Positions 12,473-24,600 of a stretch of 64,000 bases of DNA are shown here, piece by piece. Source of the DNA: Macrotrachela quadricornifera. Lineage: Eukaryota > Rotifera > Eurotatoria > Philodinida > Philodinidae. The stretch lies in NCBI GenBank assembly GCA_022393335.1, contig JAJEKB010021848.1, positions 40,709 through 104,708 on the forward strand. The letters run 5' to 3'. Numbering within the stretch: position 1 is the stretch's first letter; every line of letters begins with the position of its first letter. The translations under genes and the position numbers were made by a program. The notes beneath the pieces are model-generated. The model was given only the letters and a program-made list of their open reading frames with translations. It did not search any database and was not told the DNA's origin.

Positions 12473-13636
12473 AAAAGTGCACGATTTGTAATTCATTTCG
12501 GGTGCAAAGTTCTTCATAAGCAGTGTCAAAAATAGGTTCATTAATATCTCCTACTCGATGATAATGAGTTCGAGTATGAAGATAAGGAACAAATTTTTCA
12601 AATGCATCTCGAAGTTGTTTTGCTGCTTGTCTTCTTTCTTTTAATAGTTTTTCACTTTCATCACCATGTGCCCATTTTAGAGTAAGATTAAGATAATGCC
12701 GAGCAGCTTTTTTATGAGCTGCTCGAGCAATTTTTCTGCCTTGTTTATCAGAACGAAAGGCAGCTAACATAGTTTGATCTTGTTCTGTTGGTGGTATATA
12801 CATAAAATCTGGATGAGTACCATTTAATCGTCTAGGAATATTTGATAAATCAATGAATTTGGCTAAATCATTTTCATGTCTAAGAAAATGAATTTTGCTT
12901 TGAATAACTGGATCTAACCAACGTTTGATAATAGCCCAACAACTATAAAATATTAGAGGAGCATTAATAACAAGTGCAAGATGAAGTGATTCTGGATAAT
13001 GGTTTTCAGATAAATAAATAAAAAATTTAACCAATTGATAGTCCATATTGTGCATACCAAAGCCATCCATATCAACAACAACAGTACAAGTTTCAACAGA
13101 ATCTCCCAGTACTTTTCGACCTGTTTCTAGATTAAAAACAGCTAATTTCTCAGTGGCTTCATGAGGAAATTGGTCTTTAATATGATCTTTTATATGAACA
13201 TAACAAACTGGACGAGCTTCTTTATCACGACCCATAACATAACTTTTTCCTATCACAACTTCCTCTAAAAGTAGTTCATTTTCACCTTTTGCTAAAAGTG
13301 CATCGACATCCCATTGACGTCTCCATTTCAATGTATCTGTTAATTGTTGAACAGCAGCTGTGACATCCCATTTTCTTGCACGAAGCCATCGAAGAATAAC
13401 CGCATCGGGATTATCATAACCAATCGAACGAAATAAATCAGTTCCTTGAGCTGAATCTAATAGTTGCTCAGTGGATACTGACTCTTCTTTACTAATCACA
13501 TCAACTAAATTTATCCAGTAATCTTTCAGTGCTTGAGTTTGTGTTCTATCAAGATTATCTAATAGAAAAAAATCTATTAAAAAATTTCTTTCATTTATTT
13601 TCACTTACTCACATGGCCAAAATCATTAGCAGTCAT
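12471..13636 (-). CDS. CRAL-TRIO (Sec14-like) lipid-transfer protein
   Basis: Two exons: 13636-13609 (MTANDFGHV) and 13558-12471, joined by a 50-base intron with a consensus GTAAGT donor; 371 residues. Residues about 35-100 form the CRAL-TRIO N-terminal helical region (RWLRARKWDVTAAVQQLTDT). Residues about 125-275 form the lipid-binding CRAL-TRIO fold (GRDKEARPVCYVHI, VVVDMDGFGMHNMDY, ENHYPESLHLALVINAP, KIHFLRHENDL). A basic helical tail follows. There is no signal peptide or membrane segment, so it is expected to be cytosolic and to exchange phosphatidylinositol, phosphatidylcholine or similar lipids between membranes. The PESL and VINAP pattern followed by WLDP resembles fungal Csr1/Pdr16-type members more than animal SEC14L proteins. 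Confidence 0.85.
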
Positions 13637-15337
13637 TGCACTAATTAAAAATTATTTAATGAATTAGACAATTATGTCAGCAAATTCAATCTAAAGAAAA
13701 ATGTTTCATTTATATTATTGATTGTTACGATTAGTTTTTATTCTTCTACAGTATTCATTGTGTACATAATATCACATTGATTAAATTTAACACGTCATTG
13801 AAATCTTTTCTCTCGAAAGATATTTTTCAAAAGAATATTTATTATTATTCTTTTCGATAAACATATTACTGTGCTAAAGAAAAGAAAAGAACACACAAAT
13901 AACGTGTATAAATGATGCGACATACATATATATTTTGATAAATATAACTTGTTTTTATTTAAGAAGTAAAACGTGCACTGTGTTAAACATTCAGATGCAC
14001 TACACAGAACAGCAAAACGTTTGTATTATTATTATTATGAATGCACAAATAAGATTAGTCATGACTCAGTATTATATTCAGTAGGAAGAACGAGCCAATA
14101 CTAGGCGTGAGTCATATAATTGTATCCCTTACATTCTCACTCTACTCATTCATGCATGCATATTGCATATACAAAGTTAATTATTGCGTTATATGAAGGT
14201 TCTAGAAAAATATCTTAAGAAGAAAAAACATCAAATGATTATGATGAATGCTTCTTAATATTGAAATCTTAGAAGAGAAAATATTAAAGCAAGAAAAACT
14301 TGTTGTAAATATCGTTAAAATAAGAAAAAAAATAGAAGAAATATAAACTAAATTTTCCATATTTTTGTTCATTTGAAACAGTTATAGTTTTCGTTCTGTT
14401 TGCTTTGAATTTTGTTGGTATGGATATATATTTTTCTCTTATAGATTAATCGTTATATTAACTCCTACGAATACGCAAAGTACGTTATAGTGCATTATAT
14501 TGATAAAAATATTTTGTTTTTAATTTTCTTGCGTGTTTTATGCAAGTGGGTAAAAGCAGAAAAATAATCTGAAGTCATACGGACTTCAAAGTGATTCCAA
14601 GTGACTTCACTTATTTCTGAAGTCACTTGAATTCAGACCTACATAATAATTCATCTGACCAGAAATTCATGAAAAACATCCACGAAAACGAATTTTTTAA
14701 CATCAAATATTCGTTGCAGCCCTGAGAAAGTAAATTCCCTGTAATTTTATATTTTTAATGAGATCAAAATATTGTTTCGTAAATTTTCTTCTCTTGTATT
14801 TCAATACAAAAACCAATACATATAAAATAAAAAATACACGAAAAGAACAAACAATCAATGGCGACAAAAAGAAACATGTTTCAGTGAAGCGTAAAAATAT
14901 CTGACTCAGTGGGCACAAGAGAGAAGAAAGATTACTACTAAGTAAAATTCAAAATAGACTAAAAACATTTTGATAAATTAATTGTGACAAACTCGTTTCA
15001 TCGGTTTGAGAGGAAGTAATCGGTCTTTTTGAACCTTTATTAATTACAGATAATCCTGTACCATCATCAATTTGTTGAGTATAAGTTAATAATGATGTAG
15101 AATTGATATTTTCTGCTTGTGACTCAGTGGATGTCAATGGAACTGTAGAAGACGTATCAGATACTAGATTTAATGGCAGAATCGTTGATGATATATTATT
15201 CTTATTATAGATGGTTGTCATTATGGAACATGAATTAAGAGCTTTAAGATGACGATAAAAATTTGATAAATCAGATACGTTAAAATCTATTTTGTAATTC
15301 TTCTCATTTTTTTTCGTTTAGATCCATTTTCGAAAAT
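13637..15337. other. Intergenic stretch, no firm gene
   Basis: AT-rich sequence with short local repeats of GAAGTCA/TGACTTCA at 14571-14640. A Ser/Thr-rich open frame on the minus strand (15221-14949, MTTIYNKNNISSTILPLNLV) has no recognisable domain and may be chance. Nothing else is supported. Confidence 0.4.
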
Positions 15338-16480
15338 ATGTCAAATAAAATTCTTTACGAAGTATTCGAATATCTTCCCATGTCGCCACTTTTTAACAAC
15401 TGCATTGCAGTTCGATCGAAGTCGAACAATATGCACATCAAATTTTGGACGTTATTATAAAAATATGATCATTTCAAATGAATATTGTGTTAATGTTGTT
15501 CATTTATCTGATCCATTTATTGTGGATATGTTTGCAACATCGCCTCATCTTCTGTTAACTTATTCTGGTCTTGAAACATTAGTTCTTGATAATAACGGTG
15601 TTAAATCTTTCAATTAAATTTTAAATAATTCAAATATGCTGTCTAATTTACATACATTAATCGTTAAATCCGGTGATTGTGAAAAAAGTTTAAATATATT
15701 AAAATTTGATACAACTCAATGTGTTGTTATCAATGTTTATACTCCATATGACTCATTTTATAGTTTAATTACTAATTTTCTAGAACTTCATTGTTTATCA
15801 ATCAATTTTTCAACTGATTCAAAAATTCAGAATATAGAATTCTATAATCATCCATCATTCAAAATTTTAAAAGTGTTTATCTTAAATTATATGAAATTGA
15901 TTTTAGCAAATTGCAAGAAAATGTTTAAAATTGTTTTCAATTTATTGAAGTCTTACAACTTTCAATTGAAGATAATTTAGAATTTTATATGCAAAACGAT
16001 GAAAAAAACTAATATCACAATACAATGACTCAGTTTGTCAATGTATGTCATCATTTTGGTTGGAAAAATTTATTTACATTAGTAGTACTCATTTTTATGA
16101 AAATCTATATAATTACTCTCTAAATGCGAATGAATTAACTATTGAAGATTTTTTTTTGAATTTGATTCAATCGTCCAAGCAATCGATCATATTTTTATAT
16201 ATGAAATTACTAAATTGCTTATTAAAGTCTTGGATGTTCCTTTTGAACAATTGGTATAATGTTACATTCGTTGCATAATGTCCACACATCGCAAGCTAAT
16301 GCTTTATTAATTATTGATATTGATCGAGAAAAACTTCAAAAAAATGAAACTCTTCAATGTATATCAAAAATAACTAAAATTGAAATATTGGTTCTTGATT
16401 ATCGTTATGCATTAATGAACGTTCAATTCATTATTAACTTATTTTCTCAATTTGAATATGTCAAAACTAGAATTGATTGA
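15338..16480 (+). pseudogene. Broken F-box / leucine-repeat-like gene
   Basis: From ATG 15338 the frame MSNKILYEVFEYLPMSPLFN looks like the start of an F-box (the usual form is LPNEILFEIFEYL). It stops at about 15457. The coding signal then continues in other frames: 15405-15617 (GLETLVLDNNGV), 15636-15980 (MLSNLHTLIVKSGDCEK), 16045-16278 and 16259-16480 (LHNVHTSQANALLIIDIDRE). The pieces run in order along one strand and have the Leu/Asn-rich look of the large F-box-like families of rotifers. At least three frameshifts or stops separate them, so this is a decayed copy. F-box proteins recruit substrates to SCF ubiquitin ligases. Confidence 0.5.
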
Positions 16481-16898
16481 AAAGAAATTGTAGCAATAAC
16501 AAAATATTTATTTAATAGTAAAATTGATAAATACCAAAAATTTGATTTTATTACGCATAACTGATATTTGGGAGATGTGTATTAATAAATGTATTATAGC
16601 GATTGAAAACAAGAATTTATTTGTTGATTGTTATATGAAATGGTTCAATAATGAAATATACATATGGTGGTAAAATATGTTGTTGTTTTTGTACATGCGT
16701 TTTTCTTTATGTACAACAATTACTTTTCAATAAATCAGACAATTAAATTTGATTATATTTTCACTCTTTTGTTTATTTTAGGAAATAAATGTAACTAATC
16801 TTGAATGATATACTGGTACTGGCTGATATAGTTCTATTTGAGATTATATCGTATTGCTTCAGCATCTTAAGAAGGAGTCCATGAGATCACCACCCAAA

Positions 16899-17640
16899 CT
16901 GAGCTGAAATTCATTTGACAATAGGTAATTGAAAGTGCTGATTTCGAATATCACAATGGGTCTTGCCCGCTTTCGTTTTAAAAACCGTTTTATAAAGATC
17001 TTAGTTTTTCCACCGAAAAATCATTTTCGCTAAAAAAATTTTTTTGATCTGTTCAAATGAAAGAGTACGTCATCAAACATAAAGCAAACAACCTTTTCAA
17101 GGTTCTAAGAGAGGTTTTCAGCGAGCTTTCTGCGTTCAAAACTTTAAAAAATGAAGAAAAAACTGCTAACACTCTTACACAATTTATGAAAGAAAACCTA
17201 CTGTTTTTCTTGCTGTTCTGTTTTTATTTATCAAAGGTATTCAAAGAGGAGGGCTGCGTGCATGTGTTAGACATGATATACATCATAATACATTCCAATT
17301 TCACAAGAATTTAGTAAAAAGGTAAACCTCTGTGCAGATAACAGCTATTGAGAAATTGTGTAAGAATATTAGTAGTTTTTTCCTCATTTTTTAAATTTTG
17401 GACGCAGAAAACTAGCTCAACACCTCGCTTAGAACCTTGAAAAATTGTTTTCTTTAGGCTTGATGATGTGCTCTTTCGTTTAGACAGATCAAAAATACTT
17501 TTTATACAAAATGATTTTTCGGTTGAAAAACCAAGATCTTTAAAAAACGGGTTTTAAACCGAAAGCGCGCGAAACTCATTGTGATATTCGGAATCAGCAC
17601 GTTCGATTACCTATTGTCAACTAAATTTCACCTCAAAAGC
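16899..17640. mobile_element. Foldback element 4
   Basis: The left arm, about 16899-17205, is inverted at about 17340-17640. TTGACAATAGGTAATTG pairs with GATTACCTATTGTCAA, TTTCGAATATCACAATGGG with CTCATTGTGATATTCGGAA, GAAAGAGTACGTCATCAAAC with GCTTGATGATGTGCTCTTTC, and CTAAGAGAGGTTTTCAGCGAG with a diverged counterpart around 17420. The spacer is about 140 bases. The frame at 17057-17314 lies across an arm and is not a gene. Confidence 0.7.
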
Positions 17641-18681
17641 GAGGAAGCTGTTGGTGGCCTTCCCTCATAAGAAAGAATCGTAGTCAAATCCAAGAATTGG
17701 ATTTGATGCATACTTAAGTCATGGTAGCTATCCTCACCTTCACCCTTTAGATTCAGATTGACGAAAACTATTTCGCCGAAATTGTAGCTTATCGAAACCT
17801 AATTTTGGCAATTTGCATTTTGCTCAGATCCTTTTCAGCGACGGGAATTCATACTTTCCTATTTACGAGTTTGAATGAGTATGAGTAAATATGAATAGTT
17901 TTTTTTTTTTCGTTCTTCCTTACACTTGTGTCAAGCAATAAAAACAGTCCATGTGCACATAATATCAAGGTTTTATTTGGTTGCAAATACAATCAAGAGG
18001 GAAGTAAGACATTGCTCAACTATATCTATACAAGAAAAACACGTTCTTTCGTGGAAAAATACTCTTTCGTATAGAAAAATTACCTTTTCACTCTGCATCT
18101 GAATAAATTTTTATCAAAATAGTCCATAAAGTCAATCTTTTACAAAACATGAAGTCTCCTAGTGGAATTTGATCTGACTAATTATTAAGGAAATAATCCA
18201 ATGTCATTGCCTAACAAAATAGATGTTGATAAATCAATAACAATAGAACAATTTTAGAATTCAAACGCAGAATGTGTCACATTTTTTCTCTTTTCAAAAT
18301 ATAAAGCACACACAACATACTTCAATTCAAGTCTAAAGCTTCACCAATAAGAATTGATGGAATGGTTATTTTTCTTTCCAGTTTATTTTCATTTTCAGAG
18401 TAAGAAAAATCCGACGTGCCTGTATTAAAAAAAAAAACAATAATAATTGAATTTAAATATTTAAAGAAACATTTGCTTTGAATAAAAATCAAAGGAACTC
18501 ATATTCTAGTAAGGTGAAAATCTCAGAAATTTCATTGAACTAATCCATAGAATAGGTTGTGATATAGGACATTGTTATTGGATTATCATTGTACAATGAC
18601 AGACATAGAAAAAACCTTTCATTCTCCATTTAAGATGATGTTTATTTTTAGAATTATCGAAAACAAACTTGATTGATTGAT
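17641..18681. other. Stretch upstream of the HECT gene; possible stray exon
   Basis: Mostly featureless. On the minus strand a reading frame runs from about 18421 to 18327 behind a good acceptor (TTTAATACAG) and ends in a stop (SDFSYSENENKLERK, then IPSILIGEALDLN). It looks like the last exon of a minus-strand gene, but no convincing upstream exon was found, so it may be a relic. The HECT gene promoter should lie in the last few hundred bases; no TATA box is obvious. Confidence 0.3.
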
Positions 18682-21600
18682 ATGGGTCAACAAATATCTT
18701 TACCTGATTTTAAAATACCTGATTTATTTGCAACAAATAATCAACAATCGAATGATCTACCATCTGCTACTGAAACAGAAGATGTTCATTTATTTTTACC
18801 ATTTGATATTATCAGTGAAATCAAGAAAAATTCCATTTCATTACCTAATCAGAAGATTTCCAATGAACTATCAATTAAAAGAGAGGTATTGATCAATCAA
18901 ATTCGAAACGATATATCTATTTTCTCAGATTTATCTGAAGTTAAAGAAATCAATATGAAAATTTCCGAAATGATTGAAAAAACGTTCGATTATATTGCAA
19001 CAACAAATACTAGTCTATTAAATTCTACACAATCGATCACGAGTAAGCAAGAACAATTGAAAAATTCCTATGTTGAAAAATTGAAAGACAATGAAAATGA
19101 AATGACTTCAATATTTTCTGAAATATCGATCGATTCAGAAAAGGTATCAGATGAACAACAAATAAAAGAATTATCTTTTTTTGCTGTTCAGTCTTTAATA
19201 AGTATGCTATTAATGTTAATTCAATCAGTACATAAATCTGATACCACTATTATTCATCAAATGCTCAACTTAACAAATCAACTTGTTGAACAAATTCCAT
19301 TGAATTCTCTTTCATCTGATATTTATAAACGATCAAATAATTTATTTAAATCTTTAAAACCGTTAACTAACTATATTCAAGAATTATCAATACAAACTGA
19401 TATAAATCCAATTGCAGCAAATCAATCAATTAAAATTTTATTGAATTTTTCTGTTATAAAAACATCATTCAAAGAGGTTTTGCCATTAATTAGGAAATTA
19501 ATTTTCAATACTAATGATACATTTGATATAAGAAAATTATTAGTTAAATTGAACAAACAACTTACAATGACAATAGATCAATTTGAAAAATCACAGAACA
19601 CTACGGATAACAACGTCACAACTGAGGATCAGAGTAGAATCAGTAAGAAAAATTGATTTCATATAGAATAAAAGATCCTAGTCGACTCTCTACAAAGAAA
19701 TCTCCGAGAAGTTCCCTGACAAATGTAAAATCGCCGGAGAAACCCTGTCGTGAGTCCTCAGTAACTTTGCATTTTTCAGAATCTGCATAAAACTCCACGG
19801 GGAGTCCTTGACTTTGCTCTTAACTCCCTCAGAGATTCTCCTGAATAGTCATTCATATAACATTTTTCAAATTCGATTTTTTTCTCTAGAAACAATATTG
19901 ACAACTGAAAAAGCTGTAGAATATCTTAAATCAATTGAAGCATATCCAAGTACACACATGATAACATTAAACGAAAAGAAATTCACTGGTCAATTCATAT
20001 GTTCAATATTACTTGTTCATATCGATTTACATAATCAATTTCATGCTAAATCAAAATTTGAATGTGGTTCTATGGATGGATCATTTTCATTTGAATTAGA
20101 AGCTGAAACATTTAAATATTTATATGAAATTATTGAACAATTAACATTACTAGTAGCAGCATCGTCCAATATGAATCTTGAATACATTTTATATGTTTGC
20201 TTAAGATTATTCACAACACATTTACAATTTTTAATAAGTGCAAATTTCGATAATTATCATGATTTTTTGAATGAAAATGACATTGAAAAATGGTTTACAT
20301 TGATATTTAAAATAGCTTTTAATGATAAATGCGAAGAGAGAAAAAAAGAAGCTTCACAAGCATTAACCTATTTAATTGAAAAACAAACATTATCATTTGG
20401 TAAAATGTTAACATTTATTCATAAGCATATCATTGAAAATCAACATTCAATACTAATTGATCAATTATTAAATAAATTAAATCAACAGGTATCTATATAT
20501 AAATGGATTGAAATACTTTGTGATAATCAACATATAGAAGACAGAACATTAGCATATTCAGTTTTACATTCATTTATTGATATTGTTTTAAAATCAACTT
20601 TTGTAGATATTGAAAAGGTTAATCGTTTACGTGAAATTATAATTATATTTCAAGAATTACTTTTAGTTTACTTAAATAATCAATCAGTTGATATATCCAA
20701 TGAACTTGAATCATCTACTTTATCGATACTTGTCGTAGAATATACGACACATATTATCAAGGCATGTCTTCAACAAGAAATTCGAAGTGTTTTATTCGAA
20801 CCACTTCTGCTTGGTCTGTGTACTCTCACAGAATCAAAATTTAACTTTGCTATTGTACAACCAATTTTTGCTGCTATCATGCCTTTACTTGCTGAATATA
20901 TCGTACAAACAAAAATTGATGTCGAAAATAAGATAAATTATTTAATTTCATGGTTACTAGGAAAGATGTGTCAACGTTTAATTGTTGGTCCACCACAAAG
21001 TCCATTAGAAAAAAAATATCATAATACATTAAAATTACCATTATTTTCTGGTGGATATGACACTATCACAACAGATATTAATTCATATATATCGAATTTA
21101 TTCAAATCTAATTTAACTATTTATAGTCAATTTAATGTGCCCTTACGACGACAACAATCAATATTAGACAATAACTTTTTAATTTCAATCTATGATGATA
21201 GAGATCAAGGTGCAATATTAATATCAAAAATGAAATTATTCATTCGACATAAACAACATACTTTACAAGAATCAATTGAAGACATTGCTAATAAAGCATG
21301 TGCTGCAATATTTGCTGTTTATATTAAACATTATCGTCGTATTGATCTTGCTCAATATGAATTAATGCAACCAATTGAACAAAGACCACATGCTAAACTT
21401 CTTATACTCTATGAATATGCTAATGAAATACGAAGAATTTTTGCAACAACAAAAGCTCGTGGTGATGATTGTAATGAACTTTGTAAAAAAATTAAAGAAA
21501 ATGCATTATTATTACTTGTATCAATTCGCGAAAGTTCTTTTATTGCAAAAATTAAAGACAATTATTCATCACCAATTATTAATACCAAAAAAAATCAATT

Positions 21601-24600
21601 TCAACGTCAACAATCACATTGGACAAAAGCAAAACATATAATTCGATTACTTCGTAATACATTAAATGCTTGTATACGATTAAAATATTTAATGTTAGAA
21701 AAAAAACAAGCTATTGAAAATAAACAAGATAGCGAAAGTGTTATGCATAGAGCTATTTCAAATTTTCTTTATGAAAATGAAAAATTAAAAATTGATTCAA
21801 ATGAAATTGTTAAATGTCTTACACGACAATATCAACGTGCTATGACTAGATTGATTACTTATCGATTTATTCAACGATTAATTATTTCATATAACAATAA
21901 TAATCAATATTTAAATATTTTATTTATAAATTTAAAAGATAATCATTTAGATTGGCATTATCTTGAACATATTGAAGCATCAAATAATCAATTAAAAGAA
22001 GATATTGGACATCTTTATTATAAAATTATTAAAAGTATATTATCATTTTTGATAGAATCTAACATAAAAATATTATATGTATTTAATCTTATCAATCTAA
22101 ATTATGATTCGATGGATTTATATTTTTTGAATGATTTTCAATTTATTCAAATACTATTTAATCCACTCATTAACTTTCCCGAAATAGATAGAACAAATAT
22201 TGATTTAATGAATATAAAACGCATAGCATTCAATTGGTTTCGTTTAGTTGTATTAAAATTATGTGAAAATATAGAATTAGAACAATTACGAAATATCTAT
22301 CTTGGTAATCGAAAATTTCATCATATCTTACAAGAACAATGTCATTTAATATTTAATCAATTAATTTTAACTGAACTCAAACAACTACATCAAAATAAAT
22401 TAGCATGTGATCAAGACCTATCGTCGAAAAATATTTCTCTTCGTTCTTTTGTTCGATCATCAGAAATGTGTATCGATCAATATTTAATGCTTTTACTTCG
22501 TTGTATTCATTTATATGATCATATTCGTTTAAATTATACTACAATGAATTATATCGAACAACTATTCAATTTATATGATACAAGTCAATCTCTCCGTACT
22601 CGTCTTTTAACATTAAAAATTCTACGTGATCTATTGATATGCTTACGAGATGAGATGAATAGATTTTTTATTGAAAATCTATTAACAAAAATTTTATTTT
22701 CTATTGGTCAGAATTTTAATTTATTAAAAACTGAGAAAATAGATCTTGATATTATTATTGAATTTATCTACATCTATCGTACAGTTCTATTATATAATTC
22801 ACCATGGCAAATGTTTGCAGCGAAATTGTTTGTTGATGCAATAAAATCCTCTATGAATTTCAATTTAACATCATTAGAAACAATTGAATTAGAACAAATG
22901 AATTTCTTTCTTGGATCTATATGCATCTTAGGTGGTTATGTTCGACCATATTGTGTAGGATCAACTGTAGAAATCCATCCAACTGGTACAGATATACAGG
23001 AATTTGCAATTATAATTGAAATTAATATAGACGCTCTTGAATCGGATTCATCATCTGATGTTAAGCCTTATCTTATACAATATGTATCCACAAATCAAAC
23101 TGAATGGGTTTCATCAAATCAAATATGTATTATTGATGATGTTCAACCACCAAATCTCTCATTTTTACCAGTTGATAATGCAATTCATACGATTCTTGAT
23201 ACACTAGGATTTCTTGCACAAACAACGATTGATTCATCAATACTGGTAGATATAAAATATCGTGTCATTAAAATTTTGTCTGTTGTATTGAATTATAAAG
23301 AAATTATTGGAATTTTCATGGAAAAACCTTATGCATCAATTATTGCTAAGCTATCAACTTCAATGGATTATTTCGATTCAATTCGTAATACAATACCAAA
23401 TGATTTACGATTATTTAATCAATTACATTTAGAACAGTATTATTTAAGTTTAGATAGATATGCAAGAAAAAATCAAATAGAAGAAAACAAAATTGATATC
23501 ATTACTCATAAGGAAAATCAATTGAATCAAATGAAAATTATTCATGATCCTATTATTTTACAATATCTATCTGAAATGCATTCGATAGATCAGGATTGGA
23601 AACCAATTGCATCTAAAAATGAAATAAAATCATATAAAGAAGGTCGATTAGGAAATGATGATATTCAGATTATTTCTATACCTAATAATGATAATATACC
23701 AGTTTTTGAAGAATGTGGTATCAAACATAAATTCAAAGGACGAATTAATATTAGTGATGATATTGGAAATATTCGATATCGAACTTTTATTCCTGATGGG
23801 ATAGAATTGAGTGAAGGAAAATGGTATTTTTGTGTTAGACTTCCACTAGGCGGTGCAGCATTAATTGGTTGGGCAACGAAAGGATTTAATCCACCATTAC
23901 ATGATAGCTATGGTATTGGTGATGATGAATATTCATGGGGTTTTGATGGAACAAGAGGAATTTCTTCTCGTAGACAACGTAGTTTCCTTTATTCTCAAGA
24001 GTCTTGGGATGAAGAAGATGTATGTGGTTGTGGTATTGAAATTGATGGTCAGAATACAAATATTAAATATTGGGTAAATGGTACATTTATAAACACAATA
24101 TTTTCACATTCGGATAATAAAACAATTAAATCAACTATTAAAACAAATTTATTACCGAATGGTTTTTCTTCAACTTATTTTCCAGCTGTTACTGTTAAAG
24201 TTTATCGTAATGTAGCTAATACAGGTGTTTTTGAATTTATTTTTAGTCCAGAAGATATGACAAAATGTCCTCTACCAAAAGGATATAAACCATTATTAAT
24301 ACCAAACTTATTAACAATGGAAAATGTACTAGTACCATATCCATTTAGTGCATATCTTATTGGTAATGATATTCAACAATATTTCTATACGAATCGTTGT
24401 CTAAAGAATGATTCTAAAGATAATAAAACTTCTTTATTATGTGATTTTGTTAATGATCAACATTTGGAAGTTCCATTCAATATGGATATGATAACAATCA
24501 ATGATCATCTATTAAAACTATCAAAAGAGAATGATGGTTTTCTATTATCACTTAATAATCATCAAGAATTAACTATTAGTTTTGATTTTGAGTTTAGTGA

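Noticed and set aside
17057..17314. 85-residue plus frame
   Set aside because: It spans the left arm and spacer of a foldback element and has no supporting homology.
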